From the NCBI GenBank assembly GCA_001794025.1, contig MGJA01000004.1:1-44341 (forward strand): a stretch of DNA of 44,341 nt, given 5' to 3'. The position numbers and the translations under genes are program-made. Position 1 is the stretch's first letter. Every line of letters begins with the position of its first letter. Origin of the DNA: Candidatus Yanofskybacteria bacterium RIFCSPHIGHO2_01_FULL_41_21. Its GTDB lineage: Bacteria; Patescibacteriota; Minisyncoccia; 2-02-FULL-40-12; GWA2-44-9. The notes beneath the pieces were generated by a model. That model was given only the letters and a program-made list of their open reading frames with translations. It was not told where the DNA came from and searched no databases. Below are positions 8,244 to 15,477 of the stretch, piece by piece.

Positions 8244-8269
8244 AGCGGTCCCGCCCAGGCGGAACCGCT
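8244..8269 (-). terminator. hairpin after the 103-residue ORF
   Basis: The arms AGCGGT(T)CCGCC and GGCGGGACCGCT pair closely, followed by GTTTCTTAA on the minus strand. The U-run is poor, so termination may be partial. Confidence 0.55.
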
Positions 8270-8273
8270 TAAT

Positions 8274-8585
8274 CTAAATTAAACGAAGTGCCCAACAATG
8301 ACTTGGTGTCATTAGTGCTTCCACCAGCTCTAATCTGGAAACATCTCTGATATTCTCGGCAAGAAGGCGAAAGGTGTTCTCGTTATCAATTACCGAAGAA
8401 TGGATTTCCGAAACGACAATTTGTTTACGAACTTCAAATCTTCGAATCTGCAATAACTGTGTCTGATAGTTGAAAACGATGAGGTCACCACCCTTAATCA
8501 GTTCTGCTTGTTGCAAAGCTGGAGCACTTAAATCTTTTCCATCAGAAGTAATGAACTTCCACCCACTTCGTCCTGTTAGTGCCAT
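8274..8585 (-). CDS. small protein of unknown function
   Basis: This 103-residue cytoplasmic-looking ORF lies 20 bp after secY and has a clear AGGAGGT SD before the ATG, unlike most ribosomal genes here. It starts MALTGRSGWKFITSDGKDL, alternates charged and hydrophobic residues and has no TM segment. I recognise no domain. It would be cotranscribed with secY and end at the hairpin at 8244-8269. The SD and the fact that it fills the space between secY and the next promoter support a real gene. Confidence 0.65.
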   Translation of the reverse strand: MALTGRSGWKFITSDGKDLSAPALQQAELIKGGDLIVFNYQTQLLQIRRFEVRKQIVVSEIHSSVIDNENTFRLLAENIRDVSRLELVEALMTPSHCWALRLI

Positions 8586-8605
8586 AGGAACCTCCTACTT
8601 ACCCC

Positions 8606-9868
8606 TTAGTATTCGTACATACTAAGTTGGGCGTCCAGCTGTTTCATAATTTCTAACGCCACCGAAACGACGATAAGAATAGATGTACCGCCGACGGCAA
8701 AGTCAGTAACCGAAGTTGAAGATTGAACAATACTTGGCAAGACAGCAATAATACCCAAAAAGACGGCACCAACAAGAGTAACCCGATTTAACAGGTGGTA
8801 CAAAAACTGGGCAGTGGAAGGACCGGGACGAATACCGGGAATATAACCGCCTTGCTTTTGAATATCTTCGGAAATGTTTTTAGGATCAAACGTAATAGCC
8901 GTATAGAAATATGTAAAAATAACCACAAGTAAAAAATAGAAAACAGAGTACCATAAACCGTTCGGGGCAAGAAATGTATTTATGGCCGTGGCAATTTTTG
9001 AAACTACGGCGATACTTGTATTCACAAAAAATCCGGCGATCAAACTCGGAAACAACAGTAACGAAAGAGCAAAAATAATGGGCATGACACCGGCATTATT
9101 AATTCGCATGGGAAGATAAGTTGAAACACCACCATAAACCTTTGAACCCCGAACACGACGAGCATAGTTCACAGGAATATTGCGCTGAGCTTCGGAAATA
9201 TATATAACACCGGCAATAACGACCAGTGCCAAAATTCCGAAGGTAAGATAATTAAAGAAAAGAGCGGGTGTATATTTGAATAAGGCCTGTTGAAGAGCAA
9301 CCGGAGATCCCGCCACGATACCGGCTAAAATTAAGATAGACACACCGTTGCCAACATTTTTTTCAGTAATAAGTTCTCCGAGCCACATTAAAAAGATACT
9401 GCCGGCTACGACAACCGTGATCACGGTTGACCACTGGAATAAATTTAAATAACCGATTACATTTTGGTGTTGAAGTGAAACCAAGAATCCATAAGCCGAA
9501 AGAGCTGCCAGTGGGACAGTTAAAACACGGGAGTATTGATTAAACTTAGCTCGGCCCGCTTCACCTTCTTTTTTATACATTTGTTCAAGAGACGGGAAAA
9601 TCATGGTCATCAATTGCATAATAATTGATGACGAAATATATGGCCCCAAAGCGAGCATCGCGATTGAGAGTTGAGCCAATGAACCACCGGTCAATGCCGA
9701 AAGTAAACCGTAAAATCGATTATTGGCAAAGAAAGATTGTAACTGGGCCGTATCTACATATGGAATAGGGATGTTGGCGACAAAACGATAAACGACGAGA
9801 ATTGCAAGAACAAAAAGAATTTTATTCCTGATATCTTTCTTTTTGAATATTTGAAGAAATTTATTCAA
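8606..9868 (-). CDS. secY: preprotein translocase subunit SecY
   Basis: The 420-residue protein has ten hydrophobic segments and forms the protein-conducting channel with SecE and SecG. Conserved features are the N-terminal KKKDIRNKILFVLAI, IPIPYVD, the plug-side SGGSLAQLSI-like stretch near residue 60, GVMPIIFA, and the cytoplasmic loop with NIPVNYARRVRG. The start is a TTG: an in-frame TAA lies three codons upstream and no ATG is available, because the family C palindrome takes up the upstream gap. It follows rplO as in the standard spc operon and exports the sortase, surface protein and nuclease seen nearby. Confidence 0.96.
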   Translation of the reverse strand: MNKFLQIFKKKDIRNKILFVLAILVVYRFVANIPIPYVDTAQLQSFFANNRFYGLLSALTGGSLAQLSIAMLALGPYISSSIIMQLMTMIFPSLEQMYKKEGEAGRAKFNQYSRVLTVPLAALSAYGFLVSLQHQNVIGYLNLFQWSTVITVVVAGSIFLMWLGELITEKNVGNGVSILILAGIVAGSPVALQQALFKYTPALFFNYLTFGILALVVIAGVIYISEAQRNIPVNYARRVRGSKVYGGVSTYLPMRINNAGVMPIIFALSLLLFPSLIAGFFVNTSIAVVSKIATAINTFLAPNGLWYSVFYFLLVVIFTYFYTAITFDPKNISEDIQKQGGYIPGIRPGPSTAQFLYHLLNRVTLVGAVFLGIIAVLPSIVQSSTSVTDFAVGGTSILIVVSVALEIMKQLDAQLSMYEY

Positions 9869-9935
9869 TCTAGCTTACTAGCTTATCAGCTTACTAGCTT
9901 ATCAGGATTCCCTAAGAAGCTAATCAGCTAAAAAG
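9869..9935 (-). repeat. family C palindrome (empty), rplO-secY gap
   Basis: The left arm is TAGCTTACTAGCTTATCAGC and the right arm is GCTAATCAGCTAAAAAGCTA. They are inverted series of the word AGCTNATNAGCT. The element runs from the rplO stop to the secY TTG. The same arms flank the four-helix-bundle ORF at 42355-42761. Confidence 0.85.
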
Positions 9936-10412
9936 CTAATCAGTAATACTGCCACCGGCCTTAGTGATTTTTGTCTTGGCTGAATCCGAGAAAGAAAACC
10001 CTTTAAGAATAAGCTTCTTCTTGAGTATACCACCTCCAAGAATTTTAACAGTATCTTTTGTATTTCTAATAAACCCCTTGTCCATAAGCATTTGAGCTGT
10101 AACTTCTTGACCCTCAGAAAATTTATCAAAGACACCAAGATTAACCGCCACAGATTTATTGTGTTTCAACTGAAAGAAACGATGTTTACGGTGCGGGCTG
10201 TTATTACCAGGTTTCTTGGAAGCGCCCCGCTGTTTTGGAAACAATTGCCAAATACGATTATCGCCACCGCGAAAACCCGGCTTAACCCCAGCGCCAGCGC
10301 GGGACTTTTGTCCCTTAGTACCCTTGCCTGAAGTCGTACCGCGTTTACCACCACGGCCAACACGCTTGGCAAAAGTTCTGGCTGTTTTCGGTTTTAATTG
10401 ATGAATATTCAT
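9936..10412 (-). CDS. rplO: 50S ribosomal protein L15
   Basis: At 158 residues it is slightly longer than most L15. The N terminus has the hallmark KTARTFAKRVGRGGKRGTTS then GKGTKGQKSRAG, followed by the Gly/Arg-rich PGFRGGD. The C-terminal globular part ends AKTKITKAGGSITD. It binds 23S rRNA late in large-subunit assembly. It directly follows rpsE, with no rpmD (L30) between, as in other CPR bacteria. A family A element separates it from rpsE. Confidence 0.96.
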   Translation of the reverse strand: MNIHQLKPKTARTFAKRVGRGGKRGTTSGKGTKGQKSRAGAGVKPGFRGGDNRIWQLFPKQRGASKKPGNNSPHRKHRFFQLKHNKSVAVNLGVFDKFSEGQEVTAQMLMDKGFIRNTKDTVKILGGGILKKKLILKGFSFSDSAKTKITKAGGSITD

Positions 10413-10523
10413 CCCGTTAGAAATGTAGCAAACCGTCCACCGTCTTAGGGTGGTGGCTGGCTACAATCATTTTTATATTATTGATTTTCATATATATACC
10501 CGTAGGGTTCATTTCTAACGGGA
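10413..10523 (-). repeat. family A palindromic element (rpsE-rplO gap)
   Basis: The ends CCCGTTAGAAAT and ATTTCTAACGGG enclose the inner CCACCG...GGTGG hairpin and an AT-rich middle. The sequence is almost identical to the copy at 11557-11667. It fills the gap where rpmD stands in other bacteria and ends directly at the rplO ATG. Confidence 0.92.
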
Positions 10524-11192
10524 TTATTTTCGTTGAGCTAGGGGTCTAATCATTTTTAAGGCCTTAATTGTTGCTTGAGCAATATTAAGCTTGTTGTTGG
10601 TGCGTTCAACTAATTTACCGGTTAACCCAGTGATACCGGCGAGCTTGGCCACAACACGAACCGGACCACCGGCTTTAACACCCCCGCGACCGGGTTTCAA
10701 GATAACAACAGCTGAATTATATTTAGCTTCCACTTGATACGGAATCGTTCCACGCTTCAAGGGCACCATAAATAAGTATTTCTTGGCTTGGTTGACGGCC
10801 TTTTGTACGGACTGAGCAACATCTTTACCTTTAGCCATACCGACACCAACTCGGCCCTTACCATCACCGATAACAATAGTGGCACGGAAACTAAAACGTT
10901 TTCCACCCTTGGTTACACGTGAGACACGAGCAATTTCAAGAACCTTCTGGTCAAATTCGGACTTAGGCCGATCGCCACCACGACGCATACCACCTCGGCC
11001 GCCAAACTGACCACCGCCTCGGCCACCTCGGCCACCACCAAATCCACCCCGACCTCGCGGTGCTTGAGGAGCTACAGGATCTATAATTGGCGCAATCGGC
11101 ACTTCAACATCAGCAGGCACAGAATCCGGTATAACCTCAATGTTGTCGATTGGGGTAACCACTTCTAATTGTGGGTCAATTTCATTTTCCAT
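10524..11192 (-). CDS. rpsE: 30S ribosomal protein S5 with RGG-rich N-terminal extension
   Basis: I chose the ATG at 11192 (MENEID), which lies 4 bp after the rplR stop; a longer frame from 11219 would overlap rplR. The 222-residue product has an acidic N-terminal stretch, a Gly/Arg-rich segment (GGRGGRGGGQFGGRGGMRRG, about residues 48-72) and then canonical S5 (VTKGGKRFSFRATIVIGDGK, GKGRVGVGMAKGKDV). The usual length is about 165, so roughly 60 residues are extra. S5 acts in decoding fidelity. The RGG stretch may bind RNA nonspecifically. Confidence 0.95.
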   Translation of the reverse strand: MENEIDPQLEVVTPIDNIEVIPDSVPADVEVPIAPIIDPVAPQAPRGRGGFGGGRGGRGGGQFGGRGGMRRGGDRPKSEFDQKVLEIARVSRVTKGGKRFSFRATIVIGDGKGRVGVGMAKGKDVAQSVQKAVNQAKKYLFMVPLKRGTIPYQVEAKYNSAVVILKPGRGGVKAGGPVRVVAKLAGITGLTGKLVERTNNKLNIAQATIKALKMIRPLAQRK

Positions 11193-11196
11193 AATT

Positions 11197-11556
11197 CTAT
11201 AATTTAATTCCGGCTTCACGTAGACCTTCCGCCAAGGCCTTCACCCGACCGTGATATTTAAACCCGCCCCGATCAAATAATACTGTATCAATACCCTTTT
11301 CTTTTAACACTTTCGCAAGAGCTTGACCATTCAATGTCGCTTTCTCGGTTTTTGTCCCCTTGGCTACTTTAGATTTTTTACCGGCATAATCGGAAATAGA
11401 AATCATAGTAACTCCGGTCGTGTCATCAATAACTTGAGCATAGGTAAATTTGTTACTCTTAAAAATAGCAACGCGAGGTCGAGTAGCAGTGCCGGTTATT
11501 TTGGCCCTGACTCGATTATGACGACTTATTCTTTTTTGTGATTTTGTGGTTTTCAT
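11197..11556 (-). CDS. rplR: 50S ribosomal protein L18
   Basis: At 119 residues it has normal length. The N terminus RISRHNRVRAKITGTATRPR is typical of L18, which carries 5S rRNA into the large subunit with L5. The C terminus ends FKYHGRVKALAEGLREAGIKL, the usual L18 ending. A family A palindrome precedes the ATG, and rpsE follows after 4 bp. Confidence 0.96.
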   Translation of the reverse strand: MKTTKSQKRISRHNRVRAKITGTATRPRVAIFKSNKFTYAQVIDDTTGVTMISISDYAGKKSKVAKGTKTEKATLNGQALAKVLKEKGIDTVLFDRGGFKYHGRVKALAEGLREAGIKL

Positions 11557-11667
11557 CCCGTTAGAAATTTAGCAAACCGTCCACCGTCTTGAGGTGGTGG
11601 CTGGCTACAATCATTTTTATATCATTGATTTTCATATTTATACCCGTAGGGTTAATTTCTAACGGGA
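11557..11667 (-). repeat. family A palindromic element (rplF-rplR gap)
   Basis: The same 111-bp layout as the copy at 10413, with ends CCCGTTAGAAAT and ATTTCTAACGGG. It runs from the rplF stop to the rplR ATG with no spare bases. Confidence 0.92.
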
Positions 11668-12213
11668 TTATGCGGCTGTTGCGGCTTTCTTGCCGGCTTT
11701 ACGTTTAATAACTTCACCTTGATATCGAATACCACTTCCTTTATATGGCTCTGGTAATCGATGCATTCGGATACTGGCAGCAATCTTACCAATCAATTCT
11801 TTATCAATTCCTTGAATCTTAATGGAATTCTTATCAGTCACAAAAGTAATACCTTCGGCACCTTCAACTGTAATTGGATGAGAAAATCCAAGACCAAGTT
11901 CAAGATTATTGCCCTTAACAGCGGCCTTATACCCTATTCCTTGAAATTCAAGAACTGTCTCAAAGCCCGTTGCTGTTCCGGTGACCATATTCTGAATCAA
12001 GGCCCGACTTAAACCCCAAAAAACCTTGCCATCTTTAGACGCATCTGGAGCTAAACTGATTTTAATTTCATTCCCATCAACCGCCACAATTACATCTTTT
12101 GAAATTGTCTTTTGGAGAGTACCTTTGGGACCCTTTACGGAAACTGAATTACCGTCAATTTTGACATCGACGCCTTGAGGGATGGTAATTATTTTTTTTC
12201 CGATTTTAGACAT
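11668..12213 (-). CDS. rplF: 50S ribosomal protein L6
   Basis: The 181-residue protein begins MSKIGKKIITIPQGVDVKID and contains VKGPKGTL and the C-terminal signature PEPYKGSGIRYQGEVIKRKAGK. It is full length with both L6 repeats and lies near the GTPase-associated centre. A family B palindrome lies between it and rpsH. Confidence 0.97.
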   Translation of the reverse strand: MSKIGKKIITIPQGVDVKIDGNSVSVKGPKGTLQKTISKDVIVAVDGNEIKISLAPDASKDGKVFWGLSRALIQNMVTGTATGFETVLEFQGIGYKAAVKGNNLELGLGFSHPITVEGAEGITFVTDKNSIKIQGIDKELIGKIAASIRMHRLPEPYKGSGIRYQGEVIKRKAGKKAATAA

Positions 12214-12354
12214 ATTTGCATTGTGAGGAAGTGTGCAAGCAGACGAACAATCTGCAAATTGTGCACCCCCCTCACTCGAAAACTCTATTCTTTAAAGTTT
12301 TCGAGTGAGGGGGTAAGTAATTGTTTCCAATCACTTACGCTCTTGGACACTTAC
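12214..12354 (-). repeat. family B palindrome (rpsH-rplF gap)
   Basis: The inner arms CACTCGAAAACT and AGTTTTCGAGTGAGGGGG pair almost perfectly. The outer right arm CCAATCACTTACGCTCTTGG abuts the rpsH end and the outer left arm abuts the rplF ATG. The orientation matches all other family B copies. Confidence 0.9.
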
Positions 12355-12768
12355 TTACCAAATTTCACAAATTAATTCTCCGCCGAGCTTTTGTTTTCTC
12401 GCGTCACGCGAATTCATTATCCCTTGCGAAGTTGAAACAATGGCTAAACCATAACCGGAACGGACCGGGCGAATATCTTCGGCCTTAATATACATTCGCC
12501 GTGATGGTTTGCTGATAATCTTTATATCCTGGATAGCCCCTTCGCCATCTTTATATTTTAAAGTCAACAGAAGAAATTCATGTTCAATCTTCTTTCCGCT
12601 GGAAACAGATTTTTTCTTGCGTTCCACCTCGGTTAAATAGCCATCATTTTTAAGAACATTGGCCATAGCAAATTTCATTTTAGAAAATGGAATCAAGACC
12701 TGGTCGTGAGAAACCTTTTGGGCATTCTTGATACGTATAAGAAAATCTGAAATAGGATCGTTTACCAT
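12355..12768 (-). CDS. rpsH: 30S ribosomal protein S8
   Basis: The 137-residue protein starts [16 protein letters not shown] and has the C-terminal S8 signature [19 protein letters not shown] then [12 protein letters not shown]. It binds the 16S central domain and in some bacteria represses spc translation. Its start overlaps the rpsN stop by 7 bp, so the two are coupled. Confidence 0.97.
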   Translation of the reverse strand: MVNDPISDFLIRIKNAQKVSHDQVLIPFSKMKFAMANVLKNDGYLTEVERKKKSVSSGKKIEHEFLLLTLKYKDGEGAIQDIKIISKPSRRMYIKAEDIRPVRSGYGLAIVSTSQGIMNSRDARKQKLGGELICEIW

Positions 12769-12947
12769 GATGATTTTTTAACGCCGGGCAATAATCCGGC
12801 ACTGGCTATCTCACGAAAATGGATACGGCACAAACCGAACTTGCGCATATAACCACCTTTTCGGCCACACAAAAAACAACGCAAAACAATTCTCGTTGAG
12901 AACTTTGGTTTTTTATTTGACCGTGCAATGGTTGATTTCTTTGCCAT
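12762..12947 (-). CDS. rpsN: 30S ribosomal protein S14, type Z (zinc form), CCCH variant
   Basis: The 61-residue protein has the length of the zinc-binding S14 form. Ligands are [20 protein letters not shown], that is C-x2-C, then C-x2-H, where the usual fourth ligand is Cys. His can bind zinc, so function is likely kept. The C terminus [14 protein letters not shown] is typical. It overlaps rpsH by 7 bp. Confidence 0.96.
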   Translation of the reverse strand: MAKKSTIARSNKKPKFSTRIVLRCFLCGRKGGYMRKFGLCRIHFREIASAGLLPGVKKSSW

Positions 12948-12972
12948 ACGAAAAGTTTAAATATTTAAATGT
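12948..12972 (-). repeat. family J short palindrome (rplE-rpsN gap)
   Basis: The words GTTTAAATATTTAAATGTTTAAAC form an AT-rich near-perfect palindrome between rplE and rpsN that extends into the last codons of rplE. A similar block, AAGTTTAAATATTTAAA, lies between ybeY and ftsA at 38857-38876. Confidence 0.6.
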
Positions 12973-13518
12973 TTAAACATTAGTTTTTATTGGGAAACCC
13001 AAATTTTTAAACAACGCCACGCCCTCAGCATGGGTATGGGCCGTAGTTGTAAATGTAACCTGTAAACTGAAAATATCTTTTACGTTTTCATAATTCAATT
13101 CCGGGAAAATACTGGACTCTTTAAGGCCCATATTTAAATTACCGCTTGCGTCTACATTTGATGCCGGGATACCCCGAAAATCTTTTGATCGAGGTAGGGC
13201 TATATTAATAAAACGATCAGTGAAATCATACATCCGACTCCCCCGAAGAGTAACGGCGATTCCAACCGGTACACCTTGGCGGATTTTGAAACTGGCAATG
13301 GATTTCTTGGCCATCCGAAAAGTTGGCTTCTGTCCTGAAAGATTAGTAACGTCCTTGGCAATACGCTCAAGGACTTTATCTTCTTTGGATAATCGGCCCA
13401 CGCCCACATTGATAACAACCTTAGAAAGCTTAGGAATAGCCATAATATTCGCAATCTTAAACTCTTTCTGCAGAGCAGGCATAGTGTGTTTGCGATATTG
13501 TTCAATTAGTTGGGTCAT
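12973..13518 (-). CDS. rplE: 50S ribosomal protein L5
   Basis: The 181-residue protein has the L5 signatures VPKLSKVVINVGVG-like (here IPKLSKVVINVGVG), [19 protein letters not shown] and MYDFTDRFINIALPRSKDF then RGIP. It binds 5S rRNA with L18. The C terminus ends AEGVALFKNLGFPIK, as expected. A family B palindrome separates it from rplX. Confidence 0.97.
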   Translation of the reverse strand: MTQLIEQYRKHTMPALQKEFKIANIMAIPKLSKVVINVGVGRLSKEDKVLERIAKDVTNLSGQKPTFRMAKKSIASFKIRQGVPVGIAVTLRGSRMYDFTDRFINIALPRSKDFRGIPASNVDASGNLNMGLKESSIFPELNYENVKDIFSLQVTFTTTAHTHAEGVALFKNLGFPIKTNV

Positions 13519-13667
13519 GCGAATGTTGTCTATGAGGGACTACCGAAGGTATACCGAGTAGGTATAACATTCAGCACCCCCTCACTCGAAAACTCTATCC
13601 TTTAAAGTTTTCGAGTGAGGGGGTAAGCAACCATTACCAATCGCTTACGCTCTTGGATGTTTGCTTA
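13519..13667 (-). repeat. family B palindrome (rplX-rplE gap)
   Basis: CCCCCTCACTCGAAAACTCT and its inverse AGTTTTCGAGTGAGGGGG are nearly identical to the copy at 12214-12354, so the two are recent duplicates or are homogenised. The right outer arm is CCAATCGCTTACGCTCTTGG. Confidence 0.92.
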
Positions 13668-13973
13668 TTATACTGCACTTTTGCACTTTTTACAAATCCT
13701 TATTTTGGTATCACCGTCAATTGAATAACCGACGCGAGTGGCCTTGCCACATGACTTACAAATAATAGCGACGCTGGAAGCACTCACGGCCCGTTCTTTA
13801 CTGACAATTTGGCCGGATTTACCTTGTTGACGAGGTTTGGTATGACGTTTAATCATATTCAAACCCTCCAAGATTACTTTTCCGGATTCAGGAATAACGG
13901 CTAAAATCTTGGCTTTCTTGCCTCGATCTTTACCACTAAGCATAATTACATTGTCGCCTTTTAATAATTTCAT
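13668..13973 (-). CDS. rplX: 50S ribosomal protein L24
   Basis: The 101-residue protein opens with a KOW-type motif (KLLKGDNVIMLSGKDRGKKA) and has NMIKRHTKP, typical of L24. The C-terminal half has two Cys pairs (CKSCGKATRVGY and ICKKC), a zinc-ribbon form seen in many bacteria. It starts large-subunit assembly. Only 4 bp separate it from rplN. Confidence 0.96.
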   Translation of the reverse strand: MKLLKGDNVIMLSGKDRGKKAKILAVIPESGKVILEGLNMIKRHTKPRQQGKSGQIVSKERAVSASSVAIICKSCGKATRVGYSIDGDTKIRICKKCKSAV

Positions 13974-13977
13974 AAAT

Positions 13978-14346
13978 TTATACGACTTCTTCGGCTAATG
14001 ACGCAATGGTATTAAAACCGCGTTCTTTTACTTCTCTAGGAATCGGTCCGAAGATACGACCGCCCTTAGGTTCATTGCCGGCAGCTAATATCACCACGGC
14101 ATTGTCATCAAATCTAATGTAAGTTCCGTCTTTACGCCGAAATGGTTTGCGTTGGCGAACAACAACACATTTTACGACTTCCTTTTTCTTTACACCTTTG
14201 CGCGGTTCTGCAACTTTAACAGAGGCGACAACGATGTCACCGAGCTCAGCGTAACGTCGGCCGGAACCGCCAAGCACTTTAAAAATACCGACGACTTTTG
14301 CGCCTGAATTATCTGCCACGGTAACAATTGATCGAAGCTGTAACAT
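13978..14346 (-). CDS. rplN: 50S ribosomal protein L14
   Basis: At 122 residues it has exactly the standard L14 length. It begins MLQLRSIVTVADNSGAKVVG and holds VVVRQRKPFRRKDGTYIRFD and RIFGPIPREVKERGF. It forms a subunit bridge with 16S rRNA and binds next to L19. Gaps of 3-4 bp to rpsQ and rplX show tight coupling. Confidence 0.98.
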   Translation of the reverse strand: MLQLRSIVTVADNSGAKVVGIFKVLGGSGRRYAELGDIVVASVKVAEPRKGVKKKEVVKCVVVRQRKPFRRKDGTYIRFDDNAVVILAAGNEPKGGRIFGPIPREVKERGFNTIASLAEEVV

Positions 14347-14349
14347 GTT

Positions 14350-14595
14350 TTAGATTTTAGAAATTACTGTCCAACGTTTTTCTTTGGACAATGGCCGACC
14401 TTCTTGAATAACAACTTTATCTCCGACATGAAAAGCATTTTCGGGGCTATGGGCTTTAAAGCGTGTTGAGACCTTGTATGACTTTTTATACTTGGGATGT
14501 ATTTTCATTCTGGTTATTTCAACAACAACCGTCTTCTGCATTTTATCAGAGACAACATATCCTTTAAGAGTTCTGTGTTGGGGAGTAGTATTCAT
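14350..14595 (-). CDS. rpsQ: 30S ribosomal protein S17
   Basis: The 81-residue protein shows the S17 core LKGYVVSDKMQKTVVVEITR, KIHPKYKKSYKVSTRFKAH and GDKVVIQEGRPLSKEKRW. It is an OB-fold protein that binds the 16S 5' domain. It is one base from rpmC and three from rplN. Confidence 0.97.
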   Translation of the reverse strand: MNTTPQHRTLKGYVVSDKMQKTVVVEITRMKIHPKYKKSYKVSTRFKAHSPENAFHVGDKVVIQEGRPLSKEKRWTVISKI

Positions 14596-14596
14596 T

Positions 14597-14806
14597 TTAT
14601 TTAATTGTTATCGCCTGCCCACCAAGGTCTTGGTGAAGACAAGTTAAAATACGAGCAATGTCCTTTTTTGTTTTTTTAAATTGACTGACATCTTTTAATT
14701 TTTTATCCGCCCGATCAAATTCAAGTTGAACCAATTTAGTTCTAAATTCAGCCAATGAGCTGGATAATTCTTGCTGTGTTTTGTTATTGATATCAAAATG
14801 TTTCAT
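14597..14806 (-). CDS. rpmC: 50S ribosomal protein L29
   Basis: The 69-residue helical protein has the typical SLAEFRTKLVQLEFDRADKK stretch and the LKDVSQFKKTKKDIARILT motif of L29. It sits at the tunnel exit with L23, near the trigger factor and SecY docking site. The order rplP-rpmC-rpsQ is standard. Confidence 0.93.
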   Translation of the reverse strand: MKHFDINNKTQQELSSSLAEFRTKLVQLEFDRADKKLKDVSQFKKTKKDIARILTCLHQDLGGQAITIK

Positions 14807-14895
14807 ATATTTTCTACTAATTACGAATTGGTACTAATCTACAAATGACTGATTTAGATTGCATTTGTATATTCGTTTAGATTAGTAATTGGTAG
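14807..14895 (-). repeat. family G palindrome (rplP-rpmC gap)
   Basis: The left arm words ACTAATTACGAATTGGTACT and TACAAATGA are inverted on the right as CATTTGTATATTCG and TTAGATTAGTAATT. It reaches from the rplP stop to near the rpmC ATG. A second copy with the same words lies at 40975-41061 between hisS and the HIT gene. Confidence 0.8.
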
Positions 14896-15297
14896 TTACC
14901 GGCTTACAATTCTGGTTTTAATCGGTAATTTATGAGCCCCTAATCGTAATGCTTCACGGGCTGTAGCTTCGGGTAAACCATCAATCTCAAAAATGACCCG
15001 ACCAATTTCAACCGGAGCAACAAAATGAGATAAGGCCCCTCGGCCACCACCCATACCTTTAGTACCACCATTACTGGTGCGGGGCTTATCCGGGAAAACA
15101 CGCATCCAAATCTTGCCACCACGTTGAATAAAACGAGCCATAACCTTGCGGGCCGCTTCTAATTGATTGGCTTTGAGCCACTTTGCTTCTTCAGATTTTA
15201 AGCCAAACGAACCAAAACTCAAACGGGTACCGCGCATGGCGTATCCTTTGTTTCCGTTTTTATGAGTTTTCGTATGTTTTACTCTTGAAGGTTGCAT
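14896..15297 (-). CDS. rplP: 50S ribosomal protein L16
   Basis: The 133-residue protein has the L16 signatures RGTRLSFGSFGLKSEEAKWL, AARKVMARFIQRGGKIWMRV and the GKGKG-like loop here read KGMGGGRGALSHFVAPVEIG. It organises the A-site side of the peptidyl transferase centre. Flanking palindromes of families G and B isolate it from rpmC and rpsC. Confidence 0.97.
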   Translation of the reverse strand: MQPSRVKHTKTHKNGNKGYAMRGTRLSFGSFGLKSEEAKWLKANQLEAARKVMARFIQRGGKIWMRVFPDKPRTSNGGTKGMGGGRGALSHFVAPVEIGRVIFEIDGLPEATAREALRLGAHKLPIKTRIVSR

Positions 15298-15477
15298 GAG
15301 ATGTTTGTCTATGAGCGAAGCGAGTAGTTACGAACTTCTCACCCCCTCACTCTTTTTTATATTACCTTTTAAACTCGCTGGTATATTATACTTTATTTAT
15401 TAATATTTGTCCATAATTATTTACTTGAGTGAGGGGGTAACTTTTTGTTACCAATCGCTTCGCTCTTGGACAAAAAC
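15298..15477 (-). repeat. family B palindrome, long form (rpsC-rplP gap)
   Basis: The left arm (GTCTATGAGCGAAGCGAGTA, then CACCCCCTCACTC) and the right arm (GAGTGAGGGGGTAAC, then CCAATCGCTTCGCTCTTGG) are imperfect inverted repeats of about 50 nt. The loop is about 75 nt and AT-rich, longer than in other empty copies, and could be a relic of internal sequence. No ORF remains. Confidence 0.9.

Noticed and set aside
8606-9868. secY truncated at its 5' end because no ATG is present
   Set aside because: A TTG start gives a full-length SecY with a normal N terminus; an in-frame stop just upstream limits the choice.
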